Source: Bog-473 sp963809825 (GTDB lineage Bacteria > Actinomycetota > Acidimicrobiia > Acidimicrobiales > RAAP-2). From it: a stretch of DNA of 64,000 bases. Each line of letters opens with the position of its first letter. The stretch's first letter is position 1. The stretch is from NCBI GenBank assembly GCA_963809825.1, contig CAWELJ010000002.1, positions 620,001-684,000 of the forward strand, given 5' to 3'. Shown piece by piece: positions 33,754 through 42,778 of the stretch. A program made the position numbers and the translations under genes. Below the pieces are notes generated by a model, which was not told the DNA's origin, searched no databases, and saw only the letters and a list, made by a program, of their open reading frames with translations.

Positions 33754-34437
33754 ATGGACGCCAAGAAGGATCACCCGCCGCTCTCGAGCCCGTCGGACAC
33801 CGCGGTGGCGGCGGCGCTCGGGGCCGGCCTGATCATCGCCGTCCCGGCCGTGGGCGGCTACAGCCTCGCCATGCGCGCCGGGCCGCCGGAGACCGAGGCG
33901 CGGCTGGTGGAGCTGGCGGCCGACCCCGAGGGACCCCACTACGCCGTGGGGTACGCCGAGGCCCTGCGCTCGCTCACGTCGGGCTGGACGGACGAGCTCG
34001 GGCAGCTGCTCGAGCGCTGCTGGCCCGGCCCGGTCGAGGTGTTCGTGCCGCGCGGCTTCGCGGCCGGCGAGCCGACCAGCGGGACGCACGCCGAAGGCGC
34101 GGCGGGTGCTGCGTCGGGTGGCTGGGCCGTGGTGGTGGGCATGCCCGACGGCCGTGCGCTGCGCAAGCTGTGCCGGGAGCACGGCCCCTGGCGCACCGTG
34201 CCGCTCAGCTTCACCGATGCCAAGGAGGTCGCCAAGGCCTTCGACGCCGCCGACGTGGCGCTGGTCGTCGATGGTGGCCGGCGCGACGGACCGCCCCCTA
34301 CGCTGGTCGACGCAACCGTGTCGCCGATCCGCGTGCTGCGGGAGGGCGCCTTGCCGTCAAGCTTCGTCGAGGGGACCATGCTGATGAGCACGCGGCGGCG
34401 CTGGTTCTCCCGGTCGAAGAAGCCCGAACCGGGCTGA
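33754..34437 (+). CDS. Sua5/YrdC-domain protein, degenerate
   Basis: Occupies the place where related genomes carry sua5 (tsaC), which makes threonylcarbamoyl-AMP for tRNA t6A. The 227-residue fold can be followed (GLIIAVPAVGGYSLAM, then CWPGPVEVFVP, and a C-terminal VDATVSPIRVLREG like the STVVD...ilR end). But the usual P-T-D/E-T and K-x-R motifs are replaced (AVPAVGG; AADPEG), so TC-AMP synthesis is doubtful. ATG 33754 follows AGGGGGG; an in-frame ATG at 33730 is possible. A true tsaC would have to be elsewhere. Confidence 0.7.
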   Translation: MDAKKDHPPLSSPSDTAVAAALGAGLIIAVPAVGGYSLAMRAGPPETEARLVELAADPEGPHYAVGYAEALRSLTSGWTDELGQLLERCWPGPVEVFVPRGFAAGEPTSGTHAEGAAGAASGGWAVVVGMPDGRALRKLCREHGPWRTVPLSFTDAKEVAKAFDAADVALVVDGGRRDGPPPTLVDATVSPIRVLREGALPSSFVEGTMLMSTRRRWFSRSKKPEPG

Positions 34438-34453
34438 GTCCGGCGCCGGGCCG

Positions 34454-35512
34454 TCAGGGCGAGGGCGCCACGGTGGCCCGCTCGACGGCCGGCAGCGTGC
34501 TGACCGAGCGCCGCGCCTCCCAGTGGCTCCGTCGCCCGAGGGCTGCGAAGTGCGCAGGGCGATCCGTCAGCGCGTACGTGGCCAGCCACAGACGCTTGAG
34601 GTGCCGTTTGTAGCCGTGGGCGACGTCGTCCTCGTAGGCCGTACGTCCGTGGAGCACGTGGTAGTTGTTGATGAACTGCATCTCGCCGGGCTGCAGGTCC
34701 ATGTACACGTTGAAGTCCGGGTCGTTGGCCAGCGCGGAGACCGCGGCGATGGCCTCGCGGGCGGCGGGGCTCAGCCGGGGGGCGTCGGGGTGGCGCTGCG
34801 AGGCGAGGATGTACTGGGGGATGAAGCGCACGAAGAGCCGCCCCGCGTGTTCGGTGAACGCCGGCACCGAATAGAAGGCCGCGGCGCCCTCGGGCTGCTC
34901 GCCCCGGGTGTCGTAGGGCAGCGCGTCGTAGAGCGCGGCGGCCAAGTGGGGTGACTCGCGCACGAGATGGTTGTGGATCGCCACCGCGTTGGCGACGCAG
35001 GAGAGGCCGCCGGTGCGGGCCGGGCGCAGGCAGAGCAGGCCGACGAGGTCGGATCCGTCGGTGTGGTAGTCGAGGGCAATGCCGCCGAGCTCGTTGCCGC
35101 GCACCGTCGGGTCGTCGATCGTCTTGCCCTGGTCCGTGACGTCGCCCAGCACGTGGCCGTGCTTGTTCTGCGCCCAGGGCTCACCGAGATGCAACCCGAT
35201 GCCCCAGTAGAGGAGCGTCAGGTCCTCGTCGCTGTAACGCTCGACGGCGAGGGTTGCGATGCGGGCGAAGCCGCGGCCGTCGAGGAGCGTGGCGACGACG
35301 CCGTCGAGCTTGGCGGCCAGACCGTCGAGGGGGAAGTCCTCGCGCCCGAGCTCCAGGGGGTCGGTGCTCTTCGCCTTCGCCGTGGCGAGCGCCGCATCGA
35401 GCTCGGCGTGGTCGTCGGCATTCAGCCGCAGCGTCCACGCCGCCGGGTCGGCGACGTCGGCCGCCCGCCACTCTGCTGCCGGCTCGAGCTCGTGCACGTC
35501 CGTGTCGTCCAT
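34454..35512 (-). CDS. TauD/TfdA-family Fe(II)/2-oxoglutarate dioxygenase
   Basis: A 352-residue non-haem iron oxygenase. YHTDGSD gives the HxD iron ligands, and NNYHVLHGRTAYED with the following RHLKRLWL gives the distal His and the Arg that binds 2-oxoglutarate. The extended N-terminus and the FAEFxx-free active site do not point to taurine; the substrate is unknown. It is 19 bases from the adjacent amidohydrolase gene on the same strand, so the two may be one transcript that interrupts the conserved housekeeping order. Confidence 0.85.
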   Translation of the reverse strand: MDDTDVHELEPAAEWRAADVADPAAWTLRLNADDHAELDAALATAKAKSTDPLELGREDFPLDGLAAKLDGVVATLLDGRGFARIATLAVERYSDEDLTLLYWGIGLHLGEPWAQNKHGHVLGDVTDQGKTIDDPTVRGNELGGIALDYHTDGSDLVGLLCLRPARTGGLSCVANAVAIHNHLVRESPHLAAALYDALPYDTRGEQPEGAAAFYSVPAFTEHAGRLFVRFIPQYILASQRHPDAPRLSPAAREAIAAVSALANDPDFNVYMDLQPGEMQFINNYHVLHGRTAYEDDVAHGYKRHLKRLWLATYALTDRPAHFAALGRRSHWEARRSVSTLPAVERATVAPSP

Positions 35513-35531
35513 GTCGTGCTCCCCTCGCCCC

Positions 35532-37250
35532 TCAGGTGCGCCCGCCGGCGCCGGCCCGCACGAGCCGGCCCGGCAACGCGCCGGTGGGCTCGCCGTCTCG
35601 ATACGTGACCTGCCCCCCCACCACGGTGGCGCAGTAGCCGCGGGCGCGCTGGAGGAGCCGCTTGCCCCCGGCGGGCAGGTCGTAGCCCATGGCAGGCGTT
35701 TCGCAGCGGAGGCGGTCGAAGTCGATGACGTTCAGGTCGGCGCGCAGACCCTCGGCCACGACGCCGCGGTCCTCGAGTCCCACGGCCCGCGCCGTCGCGC
35801 TGGTCAGCTGCGCCACCACCCAGCCCACCGGCAGGCGGCCGTGGGAGCGGTCACGGGCCCAATGCGTGAGTGCGTAAGTGGGGAAGCTCGCGTCGGCGAT
35901 GATGCCCACGTGGGCGCCGCCGTCACCCAACCCGAAGACGGTGTCGGGGTGCACCAGCATCTCGCGGCAGGCGTCGAGATCGCCGTCGGCGTAGTTGGAG
36001 AACGGGACGAGCAGGAAGCTGCGCCCGCCGTCGTGCGCCAGCAGGTCGAGGGTGAGCTCGGCGGGATCCATGCCACGGGCCTCGGCCATGCGTTGCACGC
36101 TCGTCTCGGGGTCCGGTTCGTAGTCGGGCACGTCGCCGAGCGGGTACATGCGGTCGTAGTCGAGGAGGCGGCGGAGCGATCCGTCGGGGCGGTCTCCCTC
36201 GAGGAGGCGGGCCCGGAAGGCCGGGTCGCGCAGCGCGGCGACCTGCGCCTCGAGTGGCTGGCCGGCGATCTCCCGGTAGGCAGGGTGGCCGGAGAAGGGG
36301 TGGAAGGACGATTGCAGGCCGAGCAGCAACCCGATGGGCCGCGGCGCCACCTGCGCCCGGATGGGGAGGCCCTCGGCGGCCGCCTGCTCGACCCGGGCCA
36401 GCAGGTCGCGCCACGCCTCGGGTCGCTGGTGGTTCTGGGCGAGCGACACCGAGAGGGGGCAGCCGGTGCGCTCGACCAGGCCGCGGATGAGGGCGAACTC
36501 GGTGTCGGGGTCGGGCCAGAAGTCCGAGATCAGCTCCACCACCCCGTGCCCGGCGTCGGCCACGCCGCGTGCGATGGCCTCGAGCTCGGCCGCGCCGGCC
36601 CGGAGCGAGGGCGTCGGGTCGCCGGTCGACGTGCGGTGGTTCAGGGTGCGTGAGGTCGAGAAGCCGATGGCACCCGCCCGCATCGCGTCGGTGGCGAGCG
36701 CGCGCATGGCCGCCGCGTCCTCCTGCGTCGCTTCTTCCAGGCGGGCGGCCCGCTCGCCCATGACGTAGAGGCGGAGGGCCCCGTGCGGGAGCTGCGCGCA
36801 CAGGTCGATGTCGTGGGGCCGGCGCTCCACCGCGTCGAGGTACTCGCCGAAGCTCTCCCACGACCACTCGATGCCCTCGTCGAGCACCGCACCGGGGATG
36901 TCCTCGACGCCCTCCATGAGTGAGATGAGCCGGTCGTGGGCGTCGGGTCGCACGGGCGCGAAGCCCACTCCGCAGTTGCCCATCACCGCCGTGGTCACGC
37001 CGTGCCAGCTGCTCGGCGTCACGTGGGAGTCCCAGGTGGCCTGCCCGTCGTAGTGGGTGTGGATGTCGACGAAGCCGGGCGTCACGAGCAGACCGGCGGC
37101 GTCGATCTCCTCGTGTCCGCGGCCCGCCACCTGCCCGACCGCGCTGATCGTGTCCCCGTCGACGGCGACATCGGCCGCCACCGGCTCGCCGCCGCGGCCG
37201 TCGGCCAACAGGCCGCCCCGGATCACCAGCTCGTGTGCCGTGCCTGCCAT
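35532..37250 (-). CDS. D-aminoacylase/N-acyl-D-amino acid deacylase family amidohydrolase
   Basis: A 572-residue amidohydrolase-3 protein. VTPGFVDIHTHYDGQATWD holds the HxH metal motif; MGNCGVGFAPVRPDAHD is typical of D-aminoacylases and provides a Cys ligand position; GLGDGGAHVGIIADAS carries the late Asp, and AEGLRADLNVIDFD closes the barrel. Expected to hydrolyse N-acyl D-amino acids or a related amide in the cytosol. It sits between the dioxygenase and a thiolase-like gene, suggesting a small catabolic set, but no pathway can be assigned. Confidence 0.85.
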   Translation of the reverse strand: MAGTAHELVIRGGLLADGRGGEPVAADVAVDGDTISAVGQVAGRGHEEIDAAGLLVTPGFVDIHTHYDGQATWDSHVTPSSWHGVTTAVMGNCGVGFAPVRPDAHDRLISLMEGVEDIPGAVLDEGIEWSWESFGEYLDAVERRPHDIDLCAQLPHGALRLYVMGERAARLEEATQEDAAAMRALATDAMRAGAIGFSTSRTLNHRTSTGDPTPSLRAGAAELEAIARGVADAGHGVVELISDFWPDPDTEFALIRGLVERTGCPLSVSLAQNHQRPEAWRDLLARVEQAAAEGLPIRAQVAPRPIGLLLGLQSSFHPFSGHPAYREIAGQPLEAQVAALRDPAFRARLLEGDRPDGSLRRLLDYDRMYPLGDVPDYEPDPETSVQRMAEARGMDPAELTLDLLAHDGGRSFLLVPFSNYADGDLDACREMLVHPDTVFGLGDGGAHVGIIADASFPTYALTHWARDRSHGRLPVGWVVAQLTSATARAVGLEDRGVVAEGLRADLNVIDFDRLRCETPAMGYDLPAGGKRLLQRARGYCATVVGGQVTYRDGEPTGALPGRLVRAGAGGRT

Positions 37251-37343
37251 GCGCCCTGCCCCTCAGCCGTCCCGGGCCCTCCCCGGGCGATCGTCGCTCG
37301 ACCCAACTGTACGCACGGCCGGCCGCGCCGTCCTTCCCGGGCG

Positions 37344-38909
37344 TCAGTCGAGCGACAGCGTGCCGTCGGGGGCGAGGACGCCGCTACGGCCGACGCCCTC
37401 CTCGGCGCAGAGCAGGGCCAGGTCGTCGGCGTCGCCGATGTTGGCCCAGGCCCGGCTGCCGTTGGCGGTGCGGCAGGCCAGGATGCCCCGCTCGGCGGCG
37501 CCGTCGCGGTCGAAGGTCACGGTGTAGGTCTCGACGCGCACCGGCCCGCTCGCCTCGGCGTCGACCCGGCACTGGGGCAGGGCGTCGACCTCGGACTGGA
37601 CATCGCGCCAGGCAAAGGGCTCGCGGCCCTCGTGCGCGGGCGGCCGCGACGCGTAGACCCCGATGGAGTGCTTGGTGGCGTACCAGCCCAACCCGCTCAC
37701 GAGTGCCGCGGCCCCCGGGTCGGCGCGCACGGCGCCCACGGCGCGCGCGATGCCATGGGACGTGTAGTTGTTCCCGGGCCCGCCGCCGAACGTGAGCCCG
37801 CCGGTCAGGGTCAACGGCCGGGCGGGGTCGTCGACGGCCAGTCCGAGCTCGGCCGCCGCCATCTGCACGACGACGGGGAAGCACGAGTACAGGTCGATCG
37901 ACGCGACATCGTCGACGTGGAGCCCGGCGAGACCGAGCGCGGCCGCGCCGGCGAGCCGGATGGCGGGGGAGCGGTGCAGCTCGGCCCGGTGCGAGATGAA
38001 CCAGTGGTCGTTGGCATCCGCACCGGAGAGCGGGAAGACCCAGCGCTCCTCGGGCACCCCGGCGGCGCGGGCGGCCTCGACCGAGCACACGATGAAGCCG
38101 GCCCCCTGGTCCACCTGCATGTTCGCCGTGCACAGCTTGGGGTAGGGGAAGGAGACCATCCGGTTGTCGGGTCCGGCGGTGACGATGTCGTCGGGCGAGC
38201 GCGGCGTGCGGATCCAGGCATGCGGATTGGTGGCCGCGACCTGGCTGAAGCGCGACCAGAGCGAGCCGATCCTGGCTGCGTGCTCCTCGAGCGTCCACCC
38301 GTTGGCGGCGCGCAGCGCGTTCTCGAACAGCGGGTAGGCGTGGACGGGCAGGAGCACGCCGCGTTGCATCTCGAGATCGGTGGCCCCGGGCTTGTCCAGT
38401 CCGAACGGGACCGGGGGCGGGGTCGCGTCGGCCGGCTGGCTGGCCCAGGAGAGCGCCGCGCCGGCCGGCTGCCGCCGGGCCAGCGCGCGGGCGTACATGG
38501 CCTCGGCGCCGGTGACCAGCACGACGTCGCGCTCGCCGCGGCTGATGGCGAGGCAGGCGTCGTGCATCAGGGCCTGGGGCGCGTTGCCGCCGATGGCCGA
38601 CAGCATGAGCTCGTCCGGCTCGCCGCCCTCGGCGAAACCCAGGCGCGACGCGACGAGCAAGGCGGGGTTGACGGCGCGCCATCCGAGCGGCACCACGACC
38701 CGGATGCTGTCGGCCCGCCGGAGGAGCGCCGTCCCGGCCGGGGCGGCGGATCCGGGCGCCACCCCGTCGCAGTCCTCGGCGGCCGTCCGCAGCGCCGTCA
38801 CCATCAGGTCCAGCGGCTCGGGCCTCTCGGCGGGCTCCAGCCCGGCGCCGGGCGGCGTGACGGCCTGGCCCACGCCGACCACCACGGGGGTGCGCGGGTC
38901 GAGGGCCAT
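37344..38909 (-). CDS. Thiolase-superfamily protein (acetyl-CoA acetyltransferase-like)
   Basis: A 521-residue thiolase-like protein of the kind common in mycobacteria. It starts LDPRTPVVVGVGQ, has SAIGGNAPQALMHDACLAIS at the position of the nucleophile helix, VVLVTGAEAMYA, and LTGGLTFGGGPGNNYTSHGIA near the C-terminus, which fits the family's GGxPxxGGPGNNY motif. The usual CxS nucleophile context is altered, so thiolytic activity is uncertain. ATG 38909 is at the normal N-terminus; 22 more residues are open upstream. Minus strand, facing rpiB. Confidence 0.82.
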   Translation of the reverse strand: MALDPRTPVVVGVGQAVTPPGAGLEPAERPEPLDLMVTALRTAAEDCDGVAPGSAAPAGTALLRRADSIRVVVPLGWRAVNPALLVASRLGFAEGGEPDELMLSAIGGNAPQALMHDACLAISRGERDVVLVTGAEAMYARALARRQPAGAALSWASQPADATPPPVPFGLDKPGATDLEMQRGVLLPVHAYPLFENALRAANGWTLEEHAARIGSLWSRFSQVAATNPHAWIRTPRSPDDIVTAGPDNRMVSFPYPKLCTANMQVDQGAGFIVCSVEAARAAGVPEERWVFPLSGADANDHWFISHRAELHRSPAIRLAGAAALGLAGLHVDDVASIDLYSCFPVVVQMAAAELGLAVDDPARPLTLTGGLTFGGGPGNNYTSHGIARAVGAVRADPGAAALVSGLGWYATKHSIGVYASRPPAHEGREPFAWRDVQSEVDALPQCRVDAEASGPVRVETYTVTFDRDGAAERGILACRTANGSRAWANIGDADDLALLCAEEGVGRSGVLAPDGTLSLD

Positions 38910-38973
38910 GGACCGGGCAGCGTACCGGTTCGGGCCCCGGGGGCTCCCCGGCGCACCGGTAGACTCGGTTCTC

Positions 38974-39450
38974 ATGCGCGTTGCCGTCGGCTCGGATCAT
39001 GCCGGGTTCGACCTGAAGGAGATCCTGAAGGCCGAGTTGGCGGCCGCGGGCCACGACGTCGCCGACCACGGCACCCATGCGGCCGGTGTGTCGGTCGACT
39101 ACCCCGACTTCGGGGCCGCCGTGGGGCGGGCGGTGGCGGGCGGGTCGGCCGACCTCGGCCTCTGTGTCTGCGGGACGGGCAACGGGATCGCCATGGCGGC
39201 CAACAAGGTCCCCGGCGTCCGGGCAGCCGTGATCCACGACGTGACCACGGCCGCGCTGGCCCGGCGCCACAACCATGCCAACGTGGTCTGCGTCGGTGCC
39301 CGGACCACCGGCAGCGCCGTCGCCGTGGACGCCCTGGCCGCCTTCCTCGCCGCGCCGGAGGAAGGCGGGCGCCACGAGGGTCGCATCGAGAAGCTGGCGG
39401 GCCTCGACCGGGAGCTCGTCCATCACGTTCCAGTGGAAGGGACTTCATGA
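38974..39450 (+). CDS. rpiB: Ribose-5-phosphate isomerase B
   Basis: Interconverts ribose 5-phosphate and ribulose 5-phosphate. The 158-residue protein starts MRVAVGSDHAGFDLKE (phosphate and catalytic Asp/His loop), has GLCVCGTGNGIAMAANK with the catalytic Cys region and RRHNHANVVCVGAR, all diagnostic of RpiB. It overlaps glyA by ATGA, so the two form a coupled pair linking pentose phosphates and one-carbon metabolism. Confidence 0.95.
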   Translation: MRVAVGSDHAGFDLKEILKAELAAAGHDVADHGTHAAGVSVDYPDFGAAVGRAVAGGSADLGLCVCGTGNGIAMAANKVPGVRAAVIHDVTTAALARRHNHANVVCVGARTTGSAVAVDALAAFLAAPEEGGRHEGRIEKLAGLDRELVHHVPVEGTS

Positions 39451-40730
39451 GTAGCTACGAGACGGCGCTGGCCTCCGACCCCGAGGTGCTCGGCCTCATC
39501 GGCCAGGAGCTCAACCGCCAGCAGACCACCCTGCAGCTGATCGCCTCGGAGAACTTCACCTCGCCTGCGGTGCTGGCTGCGTCGGGCTCGGTGTTGACCA
39601 ACAAGTACAGCGAGGGGTACCCGGGCCGGCGGTACTACGGGGGGAACCAGATCATCGACGAGGTCGAGGACCTGGCCCGCAACCGGGCCACGACCCTGTT
39701 CGGGGCGGACCACGCCAACGTGCAGCCGCACGCCGGAGCCAACGCCAATCTGGCGGCTTACCAGGCGCTCCTCGAGCCCGGAGCGACGATCCTCGCCATG
39801 CGGCTGGACCACGGCGGCCATCTCACCCATGGATCGCCCGCGTCCATCGTCTCGAAGTTCTGGCGCTTCGTGTCCTACGGCGTCACCCCCGTGTCGCACG
39901 ACGAGTCGAACCCCGGTGAGGTCATCGACTTCGACCAGGTGGCCCACCTGGCCAAGACGGAGAAGCCGGCGCTCATCGTCGCCGGCTCGACGGCCTACGC
40001 CCGGGTCATCGACCCCCTGCCGTTCCGCGAGATCGCCGACTCCGTCGGGGCGCTCTTCATGTTCGACGCCGCCCACCCGGCCGGCCTCATCGCCGGTGGG
40101 GTGCACCCCAGCCCGGTCGGCGTGGCCGACGTCGTGACCCTCACGACGCACAAGACGTTGCGTGGCCCGCGCGGTGGCGCCATCCTGTGTGGGAAGGAGC
40201 TGGCGAAGAAGATCGACAGCGCCGTGTTCCCCGGCCTGCAGGGCGGGCCGCTGGAGCATGTCATCGCCGCCAAGGCGGTCGCCTTCGCCGAGGCGGCGCA
40301 GCCCGAGTTCCGCCAGTACGCCGCTGCGGTGGTCGCCAACGCGGCCGCGCTGGCCGACGCCCTGGCGGGGCACGGCTTCCGCCTGGTCTCGGGCGGGACC
40401 GAGAACCACATGCTGCTGGTCGACCTGCAGCCGTTCGACGCCGACCTGACCGGCAAGGAGGCGCAGGAGGTCCTCGACCGCGCCGGTATCACCTGCAACC
40501 GCAACACGATCCCCGACGACCCGCGCTCGCCCTTCCTCACGTCGGGCCTGCGTCTGGGGACCGCAGCCGAGACGACGGCGGGCATGGGGACCGCCGAGAT
40601 GGCGGTCGTGGCCGAGCTGATCGTGCGCACGCTCAAGGCCCGCACCGACGAGGCGGAGATCTCGTCCGTGCGGTCCGAGGTCGCCGCGCTGTGCGCCGCC
40701 TTCCCGCCGTATCGCGACCTGGTGGGCTAG
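39447..40730 (+). CDS. glyA: Serine hydroxymethyltransferase
   Basis: PLP enzyme converting serine and tetrahydrofolate to glycine and methylene-THF. The 427-residue protein has LIASENFTS, KYSEGYPGRRYYGG, the PLP-contact region FDAAHPAGLIAGG and the Schiff-base lysine in TTHKTLRGPRGG, plus HMLLVDL. The Ala-His-Pro version of the usual D-x-AHIAG loop occurs in some actinobacterial enzymes. ATG 39447 overlaps the rpiB stop. Confidence 0.96.
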   Translation: MSSYETALASDPEVLGLIGQELNRQQTTLQLIASENFTSPAVLAASGSVLTNKYSEGYPGRRYYGGNQIIDEVEDLARNRATTLFGADHANVQPHAGANANLAAYQALLEPGATILAMRLDHGGHLTHGSPASIVSKFWRFVSYGVTPVSHDESNPGEVIDFDQVAHLAKTEKPALIVAGSTAYARVIDPLPFREIADSVGALFMFDAAHPAGLIAGGVHPSPVGVADVVTLTTHKTLRGPRGGAILCGKELAKKIDSAVFPGLQGGPLEHVIAAKAVAFAEAAQPEFRQYAAAVVANAAALADALAGHGFRLVSGGTENHMLLVDLQPFDADLTGKEAQEVLDRAGITCNRNTIPDDPRSPFLTSGLRLGTAAETTAGMGTAEMAVVAELIVRTLKARTDEAEISSVRSEVAALCAAFPPYRDLVG

Positions 40731-40733
40731 TGC

Positions 40734-41930
40734 GTGCCTGACATCGGGTGGTACGGCCTGATCCTCGTGGTCGCCGCTGCGGCAACCGCCGCACTGACCG
40801 TGCCGGCCAAGCGCATCGCGCTGCGGGTGGGGTACGTCGCGCATCCCGGCGAGCGCAGCGTGCACACCAAGCCGATCCCCTACGGCGGCGGCGCCGCCAT
40901 GTTCCTGGGGTTCCTGGCCGCGGTCCTGGGCGCTGCAGCGGTGCCGCAGCTGCGACCGATCTTCGTGGATTCGCCGGAGATGACCGGAGTCGTGCTGGCC
41001 GGCGGTGCGATGTTCGCCGTCGGGCTGATCGACGACATCCGCGACATGTCGGCCCCGGCCAAAATGGCCGGCCAGATCCTCGCCGCCAGCATCCTGTACT
41101 TCAGCGGCGTGACGATGTACGAGCTCAAGATCCCGCTGGCCGGCTTCTTCGTGCTGACGCCCGGCATCATCCCGCTCATCACCGCGGCATGGGTGATCGC
41201 GCTGACCAACGCCGTGAACCTCATCGACGGGCTCGACGGCCTGGCGGCGGGCGTGGTCGCCATCGGCGGGGGTGCGCTGGCGATCTACGGGATCCGCCTG
41301 ATGGGTCTCGGCCTGCTCCCGTCCGACAACATCGGCCCTCTGGTGGCCGTCATCGCGTGCGGGATCTGCCTCGGCTTCCTGCCCTTCAACTTCAACCCGG
41401 CCCGCATCTTCATGGGTGACGCCGGTGCGCACTTCCTCGGGCTCCTCATGGCCGCCTCGACGATGGTGATCGGCGGCCGCGTGCCCACCGCCGTGCCCAT
41501 CAGCGGCGTGACCTACTTCTTCTTCGCCCCGCTGTTCATCCCCCTGTTGATCCTCGGGGTGCCCCTGGTCGACATGGCCTTCGCCTTCGTGCGGCGGACG
41601 GCCCGTGGCACGGGGTTCGACACCCCCGACAAGGAGCACATCCACCACCGCCTGCTGCGGCTGGGTCACGGCCCCCGGCGCAGCGTCATCATCCTGTGGG
41701 CCTGGACCGCCGTCCTGTCGAGCTTTCTCCTGTTCCCGTTGTTCGTGCACCAGGTCAACGCCTTCATCCCGATCGGGGCGGCGGCCCTGGGCGTGGGCCT
41801 CTACACCTTCTTCCACCCGGGACTCCGCCGGGGCAACGGTGAGGAGGAGGACGAGCACCCCGACCAGGGCGTTCCACCCCGCTCCGACGAGGCCCGACGG
41901 GCGAGCGAGGTGGTCAGGTTCCCGTCGTGA
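40734..41930 (+). CDS. wecA: WecA/TagO-type undecaprenyl-phosphate N-acetylhexosamine-1-phosphate transferase
   Basis: Membrane enzyme that starts cell-wall polymer or glycan synthesis by moving a HexNAc-1-phosphate from a UDP sugar to polyprenyl phosphate. The 398-residue protein has about 10-11 hydrophobic helices, the GLIDDIRDMS Mg-binding Asp pair, NAVNLIDGLDGLAAG, FNPARIFMGDAGAHFLG and the cytoplasmic HIHHRLLRLGH loop, all hallmarks of the family. In M. tuberculosis the gene here (rfe/wecA) begins arabinogalactan linker synthesis; the same role is likely. GTG 40734 starts 3 bases after glyA. Confidence 0.93.
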   Translation: MPDIGWYGLILVVAAAATAALTVPAKRIALRVGYVAHPGERSVHTKPIPYGGGAAMFLGFLAAVLGAAAVPQLRPIFVDSPEMTGVVLAGGAMFAVGLIDDIRDMSAPAKMAGQILAASILYFSGVTMYELKIPLAGFFVLTPGIIPLITAAWVIALTNAVNLIDGLDGLAAGVVAIGGGALAIYGIRLMGLGLLPSDNIGPLVAVIACGICLGFLPFNFNPARIFMGDAGAHFLGLLMAASTMVIGGRVPTAVPISGVTYFFFAPLFIPLLILGVPLVDMAFAFVRRTARGTGFDTPDKEHIHHRLLRLGHGPRRSVIILWAWTAVLSSFLLFPLFVHQVNAFIPIGAAALGVGLYTFFHPGLRRGNGEEEDEHPDQGVPPRSDEARRASEVVRFPS

Positions 41931-42114
41931 CCGTTTGGACGGCATCTGGGCCGGGATGCGAAGATGAGGCCTGTGTACCCCGTCCACCTCGCCTCGTCCC
42001 TTGCCGCCATCGCGGCCTTGTGGGCGACGGACTCCGGCGCGCCACGCACCGCATAAGGGGGCAGCAGTCGCATGCGTGGTCAAGTGGTGAGTCTCGTCCT
42101 GCGCGCCCATCGGG

Positions 42115-42348
42115 GTGAGCGACCCGGGCGAACCTCCACCGCCGGAAGCGCCCAAGCCCCTGCCCGGTGCCATGGCGTTCCTGGGCATGGGGCTCTCGGC
42201 CGCCGTCTGCGTGGCGGTCGGCCTGGGCCTGGGTCTCTGGGTGGACAGCGCGCTGCACACGTCCCCGGCCTTCCTGCTGGTCGGCCTGGCACTCGGGCTG
42301 GCCGCCGCGACCCTCAGCATCGTCAAGCAGATACGCACGTACGTGTAG
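42115..42348 (+). CDS. AtpZ/AtpI-like small membrane protein
   Basis: A 77-residue protein with two hydrophobic helices (AMAFLGMGLSAAVCVAVGLGL in pattern and FLLVGLALGLAAATLSIV) and a Pro-rich N-terminus, matching the small AtpZ-type proteins upstream of ATP synthase operons, thought to help c-ring assembly or Mg handling. Start is GTG 42115. The 41931-42114 gap before it should contain the atp operon promoter but shows no clear -35/-10 pair. Confidence 0.75.
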   Translation: MSDPGEPPPPEAPKPLPGAMAFLGMGLSAAVCVAVGLGLGLWVDSALHTSPAFLLVGLALGLAAATLSIVKQIRTYV

Positions 42349-42358
42349 GGGTCGGCGC

Positions 42359-42778
42359 ATGAACATGCTCGACGGGCTCTCGGACCTCGGGGGCAACGCG
42401 CTGGCGAAGGTGCTGCGACGCACGATCGTGTCCGCCATCGTCGTGGGTGCGGCCGCGATCGTGATCTTGCTGCTCCTGTCCGTACCCTGGGCCGCGCTCG
42501 GCCTGGCCATCGGGCTGGCGATGGCGGTGGTGAACCTCCGCTTCCTCGACGCCGGAGTGGCCAAGCTCAACACGGCGGGCGAGACCAACAACAAGGTGCT
42601 CCGGCGCGCCATGGGCACCAAGAGCGTGACGCGTCTGGGCATCATCACGCTCGTCTGCATCGGCCTGATGCTGCTCAACGGCGCGCTCGGCATCGGCGCC
42701 GTGGCCGGCCTCGTCATCTTCCAGCTGCTGTTCGTGGTCAACGTCGGGCGCGTGGTGATCTCGCAGGGGATCCAGTGA
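42359..42778 (+). CDS. atpI: ATP synthase subunit I-like protein
   Basis: A 139-residue membrane protein with four predicted helices (VSAIVVGAAAIVILLLL, WAALGLAIGLAMAVVNL, LGIITLVCIGLMLLNGALGI, AGLVIFQLLFVVNV), the layout of AtpI/uncI, an assembly aid for the c-ring. It lies directly before atpB and overlaps its GTG start (GTGA). Confidence 0.8.
   Translation: MNMLDGLSDLGGNALAKVLRRTIVSAIVVGAAAIVILLLLSVPWAALGLAIGLAMAVVNLRFLDAGVAKLNTAGETNNKVLRRAMGTKSVTRLGIITLVCIGLMLLNGALGIGAVAGLVIFQLLFVVNVGRVVISQGIQ

Noticed and set aside
36936..40730. Very long open frame (over 1200 codons) on the plus strand
   Set aside because: Only its last third (glyA from 39447) is real; the rest is antisense to the amidohydrolase and thiolase-like genes and open because of high GC.
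39423..42338. Long minus-strand frame opposite glyA and wecA
   Set aside because: His/Arg/Gly-rich shadow with no domain; the plus-strand genes are certain.
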